Below, in pieces: positions 46,154-55,769 of a DNA stretch of 64,000 nt. The stretch lies in the NCBI RefSeq assembly GCF_027980145.1, contig NZ_JAMZNK010000016.1:60631-124630 (forward strand). The letters run 5' to 3'. Every line of letters starts with the position of its first letter. The stretch's first letter is position 1. Position numbers and translations under genes: made by a program. The notes below the pieces were generated by a model. It saw nothing but the letters and a program-made list of their open reading frames with translations, did no database searches and was not told the origin of the DNA. The stretch comes from Flavobacterium azizsancarii (lineage in GTDB: Bacteria; Bacteroidota; Bacteroidia; Flavobacteriales; Flavobacteriaceae).

Positions 46154-47251
46154 ATGAATACTCAAAAATTAGCTACACCTTCTACAGATGACAACATAGC
46201 CCTGGTAGTTGGAGCAACCGGAATTGCAGGAAGTAATCTTGCCTCAAAATTGATAGAAAAAGGATGGAAAGTTTATGGTCTTGCCAGAAATCCAAAAAGT
46301 GATATTGAGGGATTATCCCCAATCGCCGCTGATCTATTGGACAGTAACCCATTATCTTCAGCATTAAAAGATGTTTTTCCTACACATATATTTTTTACTA
46401 CGTGGATGCGAAATGATACTGAAGAAGAAAATATCAGGGTAAATAGTGCCATGATTCGTAACTTATTACAAGTTTTATCTGCTAAAAAATGTATTAAACA
46501 TGTTTCGCTGGTAACGGGCTTAAAACATTATCTGGGACCTTTTGATTCTTATGCTAAAGGAACTTTGCCGGAAACACCACTAAGAGAGGAAATGCCCCGA
46601 TTGGACCTTGAAAATTTTTACTATGCTCAGGAAGACGAAGTTTATGAAGCTGCTGCATTGTACGGTTTTACCTGGAATGTACATCGCCCACATACTATTA
46701 TTGGTAAAACTGTTGGCAATGCGATGAATATGGGGACTACACTCGCGGTGTATGCAAGTATTTGCAAGCGTGAAGGTTTACCCTTGATCTGGCCGGGATC
46801 TGCTGAACAATGGAACGGAATCTCAGATGTTACGGATGCTAAAATTTTGGCAGAACAGCTAATATGGGCAGCAACAACACCCGAAGCGCACAATGAGGCA
46901 TTTAATATAACAAATGGAGATGTTTTTCGCTGGAAATGGTTGTGGCCACAAATAGCGCAATGGTTCGAAATTGATTTTGAAGGTTACAATGGAACCATAA
47001 GGCCGCTTGAAAGTGTATTAAATGATAAACAATCAATCTGGACAGAAATTGTGCAAGAGAATGAATTAACGGAAAAAAATCTGAATAAGTTAGCCTCTGC
47101 ATGGCATACCGATCTTGATCTGGGACGTCCGTTAGAAGTTATGACAGATATGTCGAAAAGCCGAAAACTTGGATTTACAGCCTATAAAAGTACAAAAGAT
47201 TCGTTTTTTGAGTTGTTTACACAATTAAGAAACGATAAAATCATACCGTAA
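46154..47251 (+). CDS. SDR-family oxidoreductase, PRISE (progesterone 5-beta-reductase-like), 365 aa
   Basis: Atypical short-chain dehydrogenase. Rossmann motif VGATGIAGSNLASKLIEKGWKVYGLARNP (about residues 18-46); acidic/polar NADP loop; THIFFTTWMRND; VTGLKHYLGPFDSYAKG with the PRISE catalytic Lys; NFYYAQEDEVYEAA, the characteristic YY..ED motif; and NVHRPHTIIGKTVGNAMNMGTTLAVYA. Plant and bacterial homologues reduce activated C=C bonds of enones. Physiological substrate here unknown. Follows the Crp-like gene and ends in a strong terminator. Confidence 0.9.
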   Translation: MNTQKLATPSTDDNIALVVGATGIAGSNLASKLIEKGWKVYGLARNPKSDIEGLSPIAADLLDSNPLSSALKDVFPTHIFFTTWMRNDTEEENIRVNSAMIRNLLQVLSAKKCIKHVSLVTGLKHYLGPFDSYAKGTLPETPLREEMPRLDLENFYYAQEDEVYEAAALYGFTWNVHRPHTIIGKTVGNAMNMGTTLAVYASICKREGLPLIWPGSAEQWNGISDVTDAKILAEQLIWAATTPEAHNEAFNITNGDVFRWKWLWPQIAQWFEIDFEGYNGTIRPLESVLNDKQSIWTEIVQENELTEKNLNKLASAWHTDLDLGRPLEVMTDMSKSRKLGFTAYKSTKDSFFELFTQLRNDKIIP

Positions 47252-47300
47252 ATTTTAAATACAAAACGCTCCACAATATGGAGCGTTTCGTATTTAAAAT
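47252..47300. terminator. Bidirectional terminator
   Basis: Long hairpin TTTTAAATACAAAACGCTCCA / TGGAGCGTTTCGTATTTAAA with one mismatch and AT tracts on both sides, between convergent SDR and S41 genes. Confidence 0.88.
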
Positions 47301-47318
47301 TATAAAAAAACAAAAAAA

Positions 47319-48707
47319 CTACTTTTCTAAAAGAAACACTTTTTCAAGCGCTTTGTCTGTAAAACCATTGCTTGAGTAAAAACTATCATAAAGAGCTGTA
47401 CGTTCTTTTGGGTAATTTATTTCATAGTTGGCAGGAATACCAACGCTCTCATAACTTTTATTTTTACTATCTGAATAGACTTCATTAGACAAACTGAATT
47501 CCCAGCCGTTAGGAAGTTCTTTCCATAATAACTCTGAAAATATTCCTGCTGTCGGAGAGCCAATTCGCACGATTTCAGGATAACTTAAAGTACCCAGTGT
47601 AAAGATTTCTGCTGCACTGGCCGTATTATGACTTGTTAGTACATATACTTTTTTACGGTAAGGATTTTGTGCAGGAACTAAATTGTAGTGCTGACTGGCG
47701 GAGAAACCCAGACGAGTTTTTGCCTTTACTGAAAGTATGGTTTTGTTGTCCGAAACAAAATGACCTAACAGTTTAAGCGCAACAGTTTCATATCCACCGC
47801 CATTAAATCTAAGATCAATCACCACCGATTCTGTATTTTTTAAATCATCAAGAATAATCTTCATTATTTTTTCGACACCATTAAGTTCATCTTCAAACAT
47901 TTTCAAGGGAACTTTAGTTGTGCTAATTGTTTCGTATTTTTTGATAAAGTCTTTAGAATTTTGTTCTGAAGCAGGAACATAATCTGCAAAATTATTCATG
48001 TCGTTAATGATTATATATCCTGTCTTACTACTCTTCAAAAATCCCCATTGTATAACTCCATCATTATAGGATTTCATATTCTCAGCATATTTTTGCTGTA
48101 AATCTGCAATGACTTCTTTCTTGGATTTTGAAGGTTTGGTAACGGTCTGGGTAACTTTTGGATTTAAGGCTTTCGGGATTTCAAGACGAATATGTCCGTC
48201 ATTCATCTCCTGGACAATTTCGCGAAGTATTGCAGCAAACTTCTGTTCTGTTTCAACTTTTTCAACTTTTGGCAAATAGTCTTTGTAAACCTGTTGCCAT
48301 TTGATATTTCTCTCTTTAAAAAAGGCATAATTGTCATTGAAAGTAAGCCAGAAAATTTTAAAGTTTTTTTCGAAAGAAGGGTCTTTTACTGCAGTTTCTG
48401 TACAAAGAGCAGGCAGTTTATTAATACGTCTAAAACGATAATCTACAATGCCGCCCGGATTTAGTACCAACAAGCTGTCTGTTGCAGAAACAACGGAAAA
48501 TCTACCGGCAAAATTTCCTTCAACAAATGCTTTGCAGTTTGCATTGTCGATATTATAATAAGCATAATCGGCATCTTTTATGGTCAGGGTACGATCGTAA
48601 CCTTCTTGCAGCCAGAAACTATTTTGTACAACATTGATTTGCTGTGAAAATCCGGAAACTCCGCATAATAAAGTAGAAATAGCTAAAATTCTTTTGAAAT
48701 AGGACAT
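47319..48707 (-). CDS. S41-family (tail-specific protease-like) peptidase, 462 aa
   Basis: Secreted serine peptidase. Signal peptide ends GVSGFSQ. N-terminal beta region, then helical LTFNDNYAFFKERNIKWQQVYKDYLPKVEK (tricorn-core type) and the protease core SVVIDLRFNGGGYETVALKLLGHFV, with VLTSHNTASAAEIFTLGTLSYPEIVRIGSPTAGIFSE, where the Ser of TASAAE is the likely nucleophile. No PDZ domain is evident, as in tricorn-like S41 proteins of Bacteroidota. Single gene. Confidence 0.9.
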   Translation of the reverse strand: MSYFKRILAISTLLCGVSGFSQQINVVQNSFWLQEGYDRTLTIKDADYAYYNIDNANCKAFVEGNFAGRFSVVSATDSLLVLNPGGIVDYRFRRINKLPALCTETAVKDPSFEKNFKIFWLTFNDNYAFFKERNIKWQQVYKDYLPKVEKVETEQKFAAILREIVQEMNDGHIRLEIPKALNPKVTQTVTKPSKSKKEVIADLQQKYAENMKSYNDGVIQWGFLKSSKTGYIIINDMNNFADYVPASEQNSKDFIKKYETISTTKVPLKMFEDELNGVEKIMKIILDDLKNTESVVIDLRFNGGGYETVALKLLGHFVSDNKTILSVKAKTRLGFSASQHYNLVPAQNPYRKKVYVLTSHNTASAAEIFTLGTLSYPEIVRIGSPTAGIFSELLWKELPNGWEFSLSNEVYSDSKNKSYESVGIPANYEINYPKERTALYDSFYSSNGFTDKALEKVFLLEK

Positions 48708-49016
48708 AGATTCTTTTTTGATTATTAGATGATTACTATTTTATTAAAATCACAAGAAAAACGAAAGAGTAATATCATCGTGATTTGAAAAAAGTAATTG
48801 AATATTCTTTTTTAAAGAGACATAAAATAAAAGAAGATGTTACAGTAAAGAAAAATTTAGCTTCAATTATAGACAAGTTTCAAAAACAACTTTAAATGAT
48901 TGGATTATTTAAATGTTTAATTTTAACTCAATTTTTTTAATAAAAATGAATTATTTGAAATTTAACTAGGGATAAATTATATAGTACGCAATTATTTGAG
49001 AATAAACAAATGATAT
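48708..49016. other. AT-rich gap, left part
   Basis: Contains the S41 promoter (leftward) and nothing else that I can identify; poly-A/T tracts near 48925-48945. Confidence 0.4.
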
Positions 49017-49050
49017 TTTGTAAGATTTTGCGGTATTTTTTTTATATTTG
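49017..49050 (+). promoter_or_regulatory. Promoter: -33 TTTG (49017) and -7 TATATTTG (49043)
   Basis: TTTG at 49017-49020, 22-bp spacer, TATATTTG at 49043-49050: close to the Bacteroidota consensus and well spaced. Transcription would start near 49057, giving a leader of about 310 nt before the porin gene. Confidence 0.6.
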
Positions 49051-49095
49051 TGTGATCAGTGATTTTATAAAATAAATTCTAATACTAGAAATTAT

Positions 49096-49260
49096 ATGAA
49101 TAAGATATCATTTTATCGGCAGTTTTCATTAGTCTTCGCTAATCGTTTAGTAATGGAAATAAAATTCATTCCTTTTGAATGTATTAAATCTTCGGTCAGC
49201 ATTCGTATTAGATTCTTCGTACCGCGTGACATCTACACTTCTACGATTCTAATAATTTAA
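49096..49260 (+). CDS. Possible 54-aa small ORF in the porin leader
   Basis: ATG at 49096 to TAA at 49260. The product (starting MNKISFYRQF) is basic, rich in Ile, Phe and Ser, with no known domain. It is the only ORF in the 310-nt leader of the porin/asparaginase operon and might be translated, but codon use and composition do not prove it. Confidence 0.25.
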   Translation: MNKISFYRQFSLVFANRLVMEIKFIPFECIKSSVSIRIRFFVPRDIYTSTILII

Positions 49261-49368
49261 TCTTTATAAGCTTCATACTGCGTCATATTCTGAATTTGCA
49301 GTGACGTTATAATTACCATCAATTTCAGTAAGCTGTCATTTAATCTATTTCTTCAATTTTTATTGATT

Positions 49369-50610
49369 ATGAAACAAAACAAAATTTTACTGTTGATCAT
49401 TTTTTGTTCCTGCATCTTATTATCCAATACTGTTAATGCGCAATTAATGGCGGTTGAATCTAAAGATACGCTGAATGGAAAACCAAAAGTTACAGCAAGA
49501 CTTATAGGCAGGCTTAAACTAAATGGTATTTACGATATTAAGGGAAGTCTGAATGGTAATAGTTCTTTTCTTATTCATAAAAACGATGTTTCCGGTCTTG
49601 ATATACCTGCTTTTAGTATGGATATGAGACAATCGCAATTGCGTTTTGTAAGCACTATACAATTAAGTAACGGTAAAGAATTAAAATCAATGTTAGAAGC
49701 TGATTTTGAGGGTGCAAACAATACTTCTCAGTTTAGGCTTCGTCACGCCTGGATTCAGTACGATCATTGGATGATTGGTCAGAACTGGTCAAATTTTGGG
49801 GATTATTCATTATGGCCGGCATCATTATTAGACTGGGATGGACCTACGGGAATGGTACTTTCCAGAAGGATTCAGGTTCGATATACAGCAAATTTCAGGA
49901 AAAATGGTCATACTTCTTTTGAACTTTCGGCAGAGTACATGGAACCGCGACGTTTGTATGATTATACTTTGAGCCCAGGTTATGGGGTTGATTATGCACC
50001 TTCAAGGGCGCCTGATGCTGTAGCAGGGATACGATATACTTTTGATAATGCTGGATTTATGAAACTTGCGGGACTTTATCGCAGTGTAGCTTATGATTCG
50101 CAGGATATTGCCACAGGAGAAACTGATTTTGATTTTGCTTCTAAAAACGGTGGTGGGGTTACCGCTATTACTAGTATATTTTTTAGAAAAAAATCAGGTT
50201 TAGTAAATAATCTACAAGCACAATGGACGATTGGTAAGGGGATAAGTGACTACTTTCTAGCCGTAGGAGGTTCGGGTCTGGATGGTTTCGCAAAATCTGA
50301 TTTTTCAGGAAAACTGAATCTTCTGCCGGTACATGCGGGATTTATTTCTTATCAGAAATATTGGAATACAAAGTTTCACTCAATGATAATGACATCTTAT
50401 AATCATTTTTATGAAGGAGCAGGTACTCAGGCGGGTTGGGATCAAATGACCAACTACCAATTTACACTTAATGCCTCTTATGATTTCTTTGATTATCTCA
50501 CGATAGGGCTGGAGCCGCAAATTGGCTACAAAGAACTGCAGTATGATAATGGCAGCACGCAGGGAGCGAATGCTGTCCGGATCAATTTTGGAATACTTTT
50601 TAATTTCTAA
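49369..50610 (+). CDS. DcaP-like outer membrane porin, 413 aa
   Basis: Trimeric porin of the DcaP family, which in Acinetobacter passes dicarboxylic acids. The ATG at 49369 begins the signal peptide (ends VNAQ); the frame is open two codons upstream from a TTG. Barrel features: LIGRLKLNGIYDIKGSL, AFSMDMRQSQLRFVST, SEFRLRHAWIQY-like QFRLRHAWIQYDHWMIGQNWSNF, YVRYTANFRKN-like RIQVRYTANF, and the C-terminal AVRINFGILFNF. First gene of a likely operon with asparaginase (31 bp away) and a dicarboxylate carrier, so acidic amino acids or C4-diacids are plausible cargo. Confidence 0.85.
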   Translation: MKQNKILLLIIFCSCILLSNTVNAQLMAVESKDTLNGKPKVTARLIGRLKLNGIYDIKGSLNGNSSFLIHKNDVSGLDIPAFSMDMRQSQLRFVSTIQLSNGKELKSMLEADFEGANNTSQFRLRHAWIQYDHWMIGQNWSNFGDYSLWPASLLDWDGPTGMVLSRRIQVRYTANFRKNGHTSFELSAEYMEPRRLYDYTLSPGYGVDYAPSRAPDAVAGIRYTFDNAGFMKLAGLYRSVAYDSQDIATGETDFDFASKNGGGVTAITSIFFRKKSGLVNNLQAQWTIGKGISDYFLAVGGSGLDGFAKSDFSGKLNLLPVHAGFISYQKYWNTKFHSMIMTSYNHFYEGAGTQAGWDQMTNYQFTLNASYDFFDYLTIGLEPQIGYKELQYDNGSTQGANAVRINFGILFNF

Positions 50611-50641
50611 TAACAGGATTAACTTTATAAATATTGAAAAA

Positions 50642-51691
50642 ATGAAAAAATTACTACTTGTATTTTTGTTGTGTATTGCAACATCTCTGGTTTTTGCCCA
50701 ACAAAAGCCAAGAATTATAATTCTTGCAACGGGCGGAACTATTGCCGGCGAAGGAAAATCTTCGGATAGAGCGGGATACACAGCTGGTAAAATTCCTGTG
50801 TCAGATCTTATAGGCAGTATCCCAAGCGTAAATGCTATTGCAGATATTAGCGGGGAACAAATATCATCTGTAGGCAGTCAGGATATGAGTCTTGAAATTT
50901 GGAAAAAACTAGCTGTACGTATTAATGAAATATTTAGTAAAAATGAGGCCGATGGTGTTGTTATAACTCATGGTACAGATACTCAGGAAGAAAGTGCTTA
51001 TTTTCTTGATTTGGTTTTACCGCATGAATTGCCTGTAGTAATTACAGGTTCTATGCGCCCTGCAACAGCTATTAGTGCAGATGGGCCTAAAAATCTTTTT
51101 GATGCCATTACGGTTGCTGCTGATCCTAAAAGTAAAGGACGTGGCGTATTAGTATCTTTTAATGAATCTATTTATGATTCGAGAGAAGTTACCAAAACGA
51201 GCACTACAAAAGTAAATGCTTTTAAGTCTCCGGATTCTGGCCCGCTTGGTGAGGTATATGACGGACGTGTGGTATATTATAAATCATCAGTGAGAGAAAT
51301 TGCTAAAGAAGGACCTTTTGGGGTAAATGCAAGTACAAAATTGCCTAAAGTAGAAATCGTTTATATGTATGCTGATGCATCTCCTGCTTATATTGATTAT
51401 CTGGTGAAACAAAAAGTTGACGGTATTGTAATTGCTGGTGTTGGCAACGGAAATTTTTCGAAAGCTTTTACTGAAGCTATAAAAAAAGCCACTAAAGCGA
51501 ATATTGCAGTATGTCGTGCGAGTCGTTGTATCGAAGGCAGAGTGGTGCTGGATGGCGAAACGAATGACAATGAATTAGGAACTGTAGTTTCAGACAATCT
51601 AAGTCCGCAGAAAGCAAGAATATTACTGATGCTTGGGCTTACCAAAACAAAAAATAAAAAAGAGATACAAGATTATTTCTTCCGTTTTTAA
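50642..51691 (+). CDS. ansB: Type II L-asparaginase, periplasmic, 349 aa
   Basis: Hydrolyses asparagine (and some glutamine) to aspartate and ammonia. The ATG at 50642 begins a signal peptide (KKLLLVFLLCIATSLVFAQ); the frame is open upstream to 50522, overlapping the porin gene, and that longer start lacks signal character. Catalytic Thr30 is in ATGGTIAGEG; second motif VITHGTDTQEESAYF with Thr-Asp-Lys relay (the Lys is in MRPATAISADGPKN region). Full length. Periplasmic aspartate would be taken up by the DcuA/B-like carrier encoded next. Confidence 0.95.
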   Translation: MKKLLLVFLLCIATSLVFAQQKPRIIILATGGTIAGEGKSSDRAGYTAGKIPVSDLIGSIPSVNAIADISGEQISSVGSQDMSLEIWKKLAVRINEIFSKNEADGVVITHGTDTQEESAYFLDLVLPHELPVVITGSMRPATAISADGPKNLFDAITVAADPKSKGRGVLVSFNESIYDSREVTKTSTTKVNAFKSPDSGPLGEVYDGRVVYYKSSVREIAKEGPFGVNASTKLPKVEIVYMYADASPAYIDYLVKQKVDGIVIAGVGNGNFSKAFTEAIKKATKANIAVCRASRCIEGRVVLDGETNDNELGTVVSDNLSPQKARILLMLGLTKTKNKKEIQDYFFRF

Positions 51692-51848
51692 TCATTTAAT
51701 AAATAACAGTGGAGTAAATATTGTAAACAAAATGACTTTTCTGAATACAGGCCAAAGAGGTTTTAAGTACAATTGGCAGTAGTACAGCATCAGCAACTTT
51801 ACTTATTTAGCCTATAAAAAAAGCGTATTAATCCTAAATTATCACTTC

Positions 51849-53183
51849 ATGATACTATTACAGTTTGCAATACTTATGGCAATGATCCTTATTGGGTCGC
51901 GACTTAAAGGAATAGGTTTGGGGGTTATGGGAATGGTAGGGTTGCTTATTTTTGTTTTGTTTTTTCATATGCGTCCGGCAGAGCCGCCTATAGCAGTACT
52001 ACTTATTATTTTAGCCATTGTTACCACAGCCGCTACATTACAGGCTGCAGGCGGTTTGGATTATTTGGTGAGCATTGCCGAAAAAATTATTCGTCGCAAT
52101 CCTAAGTATATCACATTTATAGCGCCTTTTACGGTTTATTTTTTATGTTTATTTGCGGGTACGGCACACATTGTATATTCGCTGCTTCCTATCATTGCCG
52201 AAGTATCTGCCAAGAAACGAATACGACCGGAACGACCGTTGAGCATATCTGTTATTGCATCTCATATGGCGCTTACAGGAAGTCCTATGAGCGCAGCAAC
52301 AGCATCATTGGCTGCGATACTTGCTTATTCTACAGCTGTTGTAGATATAATGAAAATATGTATTCCTGCTTGTTTGATAGGAATAATTGCCGGTGTAATT
52401 TCTGTATGGAAGAAAGGCAGGGAGCTTGATGAAGATCCGGGATTTATCGAAAAAATGAAGGATCCTGAATTTGCAGAAAGTATAGACAAAACATCAGAAT
52501 CAAACAGGGAATTAAAACCCGGGGCCAAAACGGCTGTTTTTATTTTTGCAGGCGCCATATTACTAATTATATTCTTTGGCGGTTTTCCGCAATTTCTTCC
52601 AAATGTTGGTCCAGGCGCGGCAGGATTTGCAGTAGGAGCAGATGGCGCAATTAATCTTACGGCATTAATAATAATAATCACACTTTCAGCTTCGGCATTG
52701 ATAATGATTATAACAAAAACATCTGCTGTATTAGTATCAAAAATGAGCTTGTTTACCTCAATGGCTACCGCAATTGTATCCGTGCTTGGTGTCGTATGGA
52801 TGAGTGCTACTTTTATGGGCGCGAATGAAGCTTTGATAGAAAGTACTTTCAGGGATATTACATCAGAGTATCCTTTTACTTTTACCTTTGCATTAGTTAT
52901 TATGGGCGCATTGACTTTTAGTCAGGCCGCTACTACGAGGATCATGATGCCAATAGGATTGTCTTTGGGAATTGGACAGCCACATCTTATCGCAATGTTT
53001 CCTGCTGTTAATTCAGATTTTATTTTACCGGGTTATCCTACTTTGGTTGCTGCCATGGACTTTGATCGTACAGGTACAACCCGTATTGGCAAATATGTAG
53101 TGAATCATAGTTTCATGATTCCCGGTATTGTTACTGTTGCTGTTACAATTGCTTCAGGTTTTTTTCTAAGTATGTTTTTATAA
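51849..53183 (+). CDS. dcuB: Anaerobic C4-dicarboxylate transporter, DcuA/DcuB type, 444 aa
   Basis: Inner-membrane carrier exchanging fumarate, malate, aspartate and succinate. About ten TM helices: FAILMAMILIGSRLKGIGLGVMGMVGLLIFVLFFHMRPAEPPIAVLL, then TAHIVYSLLPIIAEVSAKKRIRPERPLSISVIASHMALTGSPMSAATAS, the Dcu family core, and the C-terminal SQAATTRIMMPIGLSLGIGQPHLIAMFPAVNSDFILPGYPTLVAAMDFDRTGTTRIGKYV. Assigned symbol dcuB by similarity class; dcuA is equally possible. Sits 157 bp after asparaginase on the same strand and ends before a strong terminator. Confidence 0.9.
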   Translation: MILLQFAILMAMILIGSRLKGIGLGVMGMVGLLIFVLFFHMRPAEPPIAVLLIILAIVTTAATLQAAGGLDYLVSIAEKIIRRNPKYITFIAPFTVYFLCLFAGTAHIVYSLLPIIAEVSAKKRIRPERPLSISVIASHMALTGSPMSAATASLAAILAYSTAVVDIMKICIPACLIGIIAGVISVWKKGRELDEDPGFIEKMKDPEFAESIDKTSESNRELKPGAKTAVFIFAGAILLIIFFGGFPQFLPNVGPGAAGFAVGADGAINLTALIIIITLSASALIMIITKTSAVLVSKMSLFTSMATAIVSVLGVVWMSATFMGANEALIESTFRDITSEYPFTFTFALVIMGALTFSQAATTRIMMPIGLSLGIGQPHLIAMFPAVNSDFILPGYPTLVAAMDFDRTGTTRIGKYVVNHSFMIPGIVTVAVTIASGFFLSMFL

Positions 53184-53189
53184 TATCAA

Positions 53190-53245
53190 TTAATAATTTG
53201 TTTCCTGAATTGAACTGTAAATTTCAGGAGAACAAATTATTATTG
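53190..53245. terminator. Bidirectional terminator after the dcu gene
   Basis: Hairpin AATAATTTGTTTCCTGAA/TTCAGGAGAACAAATTATT with one mismatch and AT flanks, between convergent dcu and GH130 genes. Confidence 0.85.
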
Positions 53246-53257
53246 TTTGTGATTTAA

Positions 53258-54724
53258 TTACTTGCTTTTTTTCAAAGCATCGATAAGATCCACCATATCG
53301 ACTATAGCATAAGTAGAGGAATAATCAGATACGGCATAAGGTAATATCAAGCTGTTATTATGAATAATGGCACCACAGGAATAGACCACATTAGGCACAT
53401 AACCTTCTCGTTCATCTTCCAGCGGTGAAAGCAACGGTTCTTCAAGTCTTCCAATTTCTTTAGACGGATCGTCAAGATCAAACAATGATGCGCCAATACA
53501 ATAACGTCTCATTGTACCCACACCATGAGTAATAACAAGCCATCCTTCTGTGGTCCATAGTGGAGATCCGCAGTTTCCTATTTGTGTAAACTCCCAGGTA
53601 TAACGTGGTTCTTGCAGAAGAATTGGCGTATTCCATTGGGTAACTCTGTCAGAGTACATAATATAATTGTTTACGCCATCTATTCTGGCAAGCATTGCAT
53701 ATTTGCCTTTTATTTTTCGGGGAAACAAAGCAAGATTTTTATTTTGTGCCCCAATACCATGTAGTGGCATGACTCTAAAGGTGTAAAAATCTTCGGTAGA
53801 AATAAGTTTGGGTAATATTGTATGACCATTATAAGCCGTATAGGTCGCCATAACACGAGACGAATTATCATCATCTGTAAAACGTACAAAACGGGCATCT
53901 TCGATACCACGGCTTTCAGAGTCTGATATCGGAAATATAACACGTTCTGTAATATCAGAATCATGTTTGAATTGCAGGTCATAAAACGAATCGGCTAACC
54001 AGATGATTTCTTCGAGCGCTGTTCTTCTTTCCTGACGAATCGATGGATCGCTTAGGGTTGTATTGACCATACTTTTTAATACTGCAAACTCAAATTCATC
54101 GGGCAGATCCTGCATGATTTGCGCGATGTATTTATCCTGAGTATGCATTTCAGACAATTTCAATAGAAATCGCTCTTTATTAAATAAGGTTTTATGCTCA
54201 ATCTCGGCCTTATCAATGTTATGACCAATTTTCATTACCTGAAGGTTATTGTCTTTGTCAAGAATCCCTCTTCTAAAAACAATTGATGAGATATGACCTT
54301 CTCCGGTTGCGCGAAACGAAATTATAACGCGTTTTTCTCCCAATTCTAAACCAGACTGATCAAAATCTTCTATAATAGAGGGATTAAAAATTGCAGCAGA
54401 TTCTATTGCATATTCCATTGTACAATAAGAACCAATCAGCATTTTTCGATCCAGAGAAATGGCTTCATAATCTATTTGCATTCCTTCTATTACGGGTCTT
54501 ATTTTTTCGCAGTGTCTAAAAAATATAGCCGAAATATTTCGATGGCGTCTCGCAAACTCGCGTAGAGTTTGTTCCAGTGTTTCTAATACCTGCTTTTCAT
54601 CAAGCATCATTATTCGGGCAACCATTTGTTGGGTTCGCTCATCACCATTTATAAAATATCGGGCAACAACTCTTTTGGAATCTGGGGTAAATTTTATATT
54701 TTTTCGGATGACCGGTACTCGCAT
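53258..54724 (-). CDS. GH130-family glycoside hydrolase/phosphorylase-like, 488 aa
   Basis: Five-bladed propeller of family GH130, which contains beta-mannoside phosphorylases and related hydrolases. Family signs: RGIEDARFVRF near residue 270 (with the conserved Glu-Asp-Ala-Arg), MATYTAYNG, RVMPLHGIGAQNKNLALFP, and LLQEPRYTWEFTQIGNCGSPLWTTEGWLVITHGVG. It has an N-terminal helical extension (about 1-200) not seen in the shortest GH130 members, and no signal peptide, so it acts in the cytoplasm. Substrate unclear; beta-mannan or N-glycan oligosaccharides are typical. No PUL genes lie beside it. Confidence 0.85.
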   Translation of the reverse strand: MRVPVIRKNIKFTPDSKRVVARYFINGDERTQQMVARIMMLDEKQVLETLEQTLREFARRHRNISAIFFRHCEKIRPVIEGMQIDYEAISLDRKMLIGSYCTMEYAIESAAIFNPSIIEDFDQSGLELGEKRVIISFRATGEGHISSIVFRRGILDKDNNLQVMKIGHNIDKAEIEHKTLFNKERFLLKLSEMHTQDKYIAQIMQDLPDEFEFAVLKSMVNTTLSDPSIRQERRTALEEIIWLADSFYDLQFKHDSDITERVIFPISDSESRGIEDARFVRFTDDDNSSRVMATYTAYNGHTILPKLISTEDFYTFRVMPLHGIGAQNKNLALFPRKIKGKYAMLARIDGVNNYIMYSDRVTQWNTPILLQEPRYTWEFTQIGNCGSPLWTTEGWLVITHGVGTMRRYCIGASLFDLDDPSKEIGRLEEPLLSPLEDEREGYVPNVVYSCGAIIHNNSLILPYAVSDYSSTYAIVDMVDLIDALKKSK

Positions 54725-55001
54725 AATAAGTATATTTTTTATGTGTTAGAAAAAGTTACTTCAGGAATTTTATGTTATGTTCTTTTTAGAAAAACGCACA
54801 TTATTACCTGTTTAGTGTAGGATTAAGGTTGTATTTTAATACTAATTCTATACAAGTTAGTGATTTTTGTTAACGAAAAAAAAACTTTTTATTTTTAGTT
54901 GCTCAAATAATTACTTGCTTTAAATCACTAAATACCAACGATACCGGTCTTTTAATTGTATTTTGATGTAGACTATGACAAGAATTATAATACAATATTT
55001 G

Positions 55002-55769
55002 TCAGTAATCTAACCATAATTTAAAAGCAGGAGCTTTTGTTCTGCTCACAATAATATCTTCTTCTTTATTATGTTTTATTTTGAGTTTTAATTTACCATT
55101 AAAAAAATTATGTAGATTTTCTATCGAATTTACATGTATAATATACTGGCGATTTGCCCTGAAGAAATTTTTCGGGTCTAGTTCCTGTTCCAGCGTCTCT
55201 AAGGTTTGTGATACGACAACTTCTTCATTGTTAAACAGTTTTGCATAATTAATATTCATATTCGAATAAAAATAAGCGACATCTTCTGTATTAATTTTTC
55301 TGTAACCATCGCGATAAGGAATCAAAAAGCGTTTTCGATATTCTTTTGGCTGTATATAAGCAAGAAGCTCTTCTATTTGTGGTTGTTGGCCCGCAGGTTT
55401 CTTTGAGGAATTTTCGAATTTGATTATAGCAGTTTCAAGTTCTTCTTTTTCAATAGGTTTAAGGAGATAATCTATGCTGTTGTACTTAAATGCTTTAATG
55501 GCGTATTCATCATAAGCTGTAGTGAATATAACAGGACAAGTTACTTCAGCGAGATTAAAAATCTCAAAGCATAAACCATCTGCCAACTGTACATCCATCA
55601 GGATCAGGTCCGGACATTTATTTTCAGACAACCAGGATACTGTCTTTTTTACGCTTGGCAAAACATCAAGAATTTCTGTTTCAGGTCTTATTTTGAGAAT
55701 CAAACGTTTTATTCTTTCTGAGTTTAATTTTTCGTCCTCGAGGATCAGTATTTTTTTTATTGTATTCAT
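55002..55769 (-). CDS. LytTR-family response regulator, 255 aa
   Basis: Receiver domain (1-125) with acidic pocket EDE near the start and phosphoryl-acceptor Asp59 in DLILMDVQL, conserved Thr in FTTAYDEYAIKAF and Lys in LLKPI. The C-terminal LytTR DNA-binding domain (about 155-255) has RFLIPYRDGYRKINTEDVAYFYS and FFRANRQYIIHVNSIENL. Its start codon overlaps the last base of the histidine kinase gene, so the two are translationally coupled. Confidence 0.93.
   Translation of the reverse strand: MNTIKKILILEDEKLNSERIKRLILKIRPETEILDVLPSVKKTVSWLSENKCPDLILMDVQLADGLCFEIFNLAEVTCPVIFTTAYDEYAIKAFKYNSIDYLLKPIEKEELETAIIKFENSSKKPAGQQPQIEELLAYIQPKEYRKRFLIPYRDGYRKINTEDVAYFYSNMNINYAKLFNNEEVVVSQTLETLEQELDPKNFFRANRQYIIHVNSIENLHNFFNGKLKLKIKHNKEEDIIVSRTKAPAFKLWLDY

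Noticed and set aside
48192..48464. 90-aa plus-strand ORF inside the S41 gene
   Set aside because: Antisense shadow; the S41 frame has clear domain motifs.
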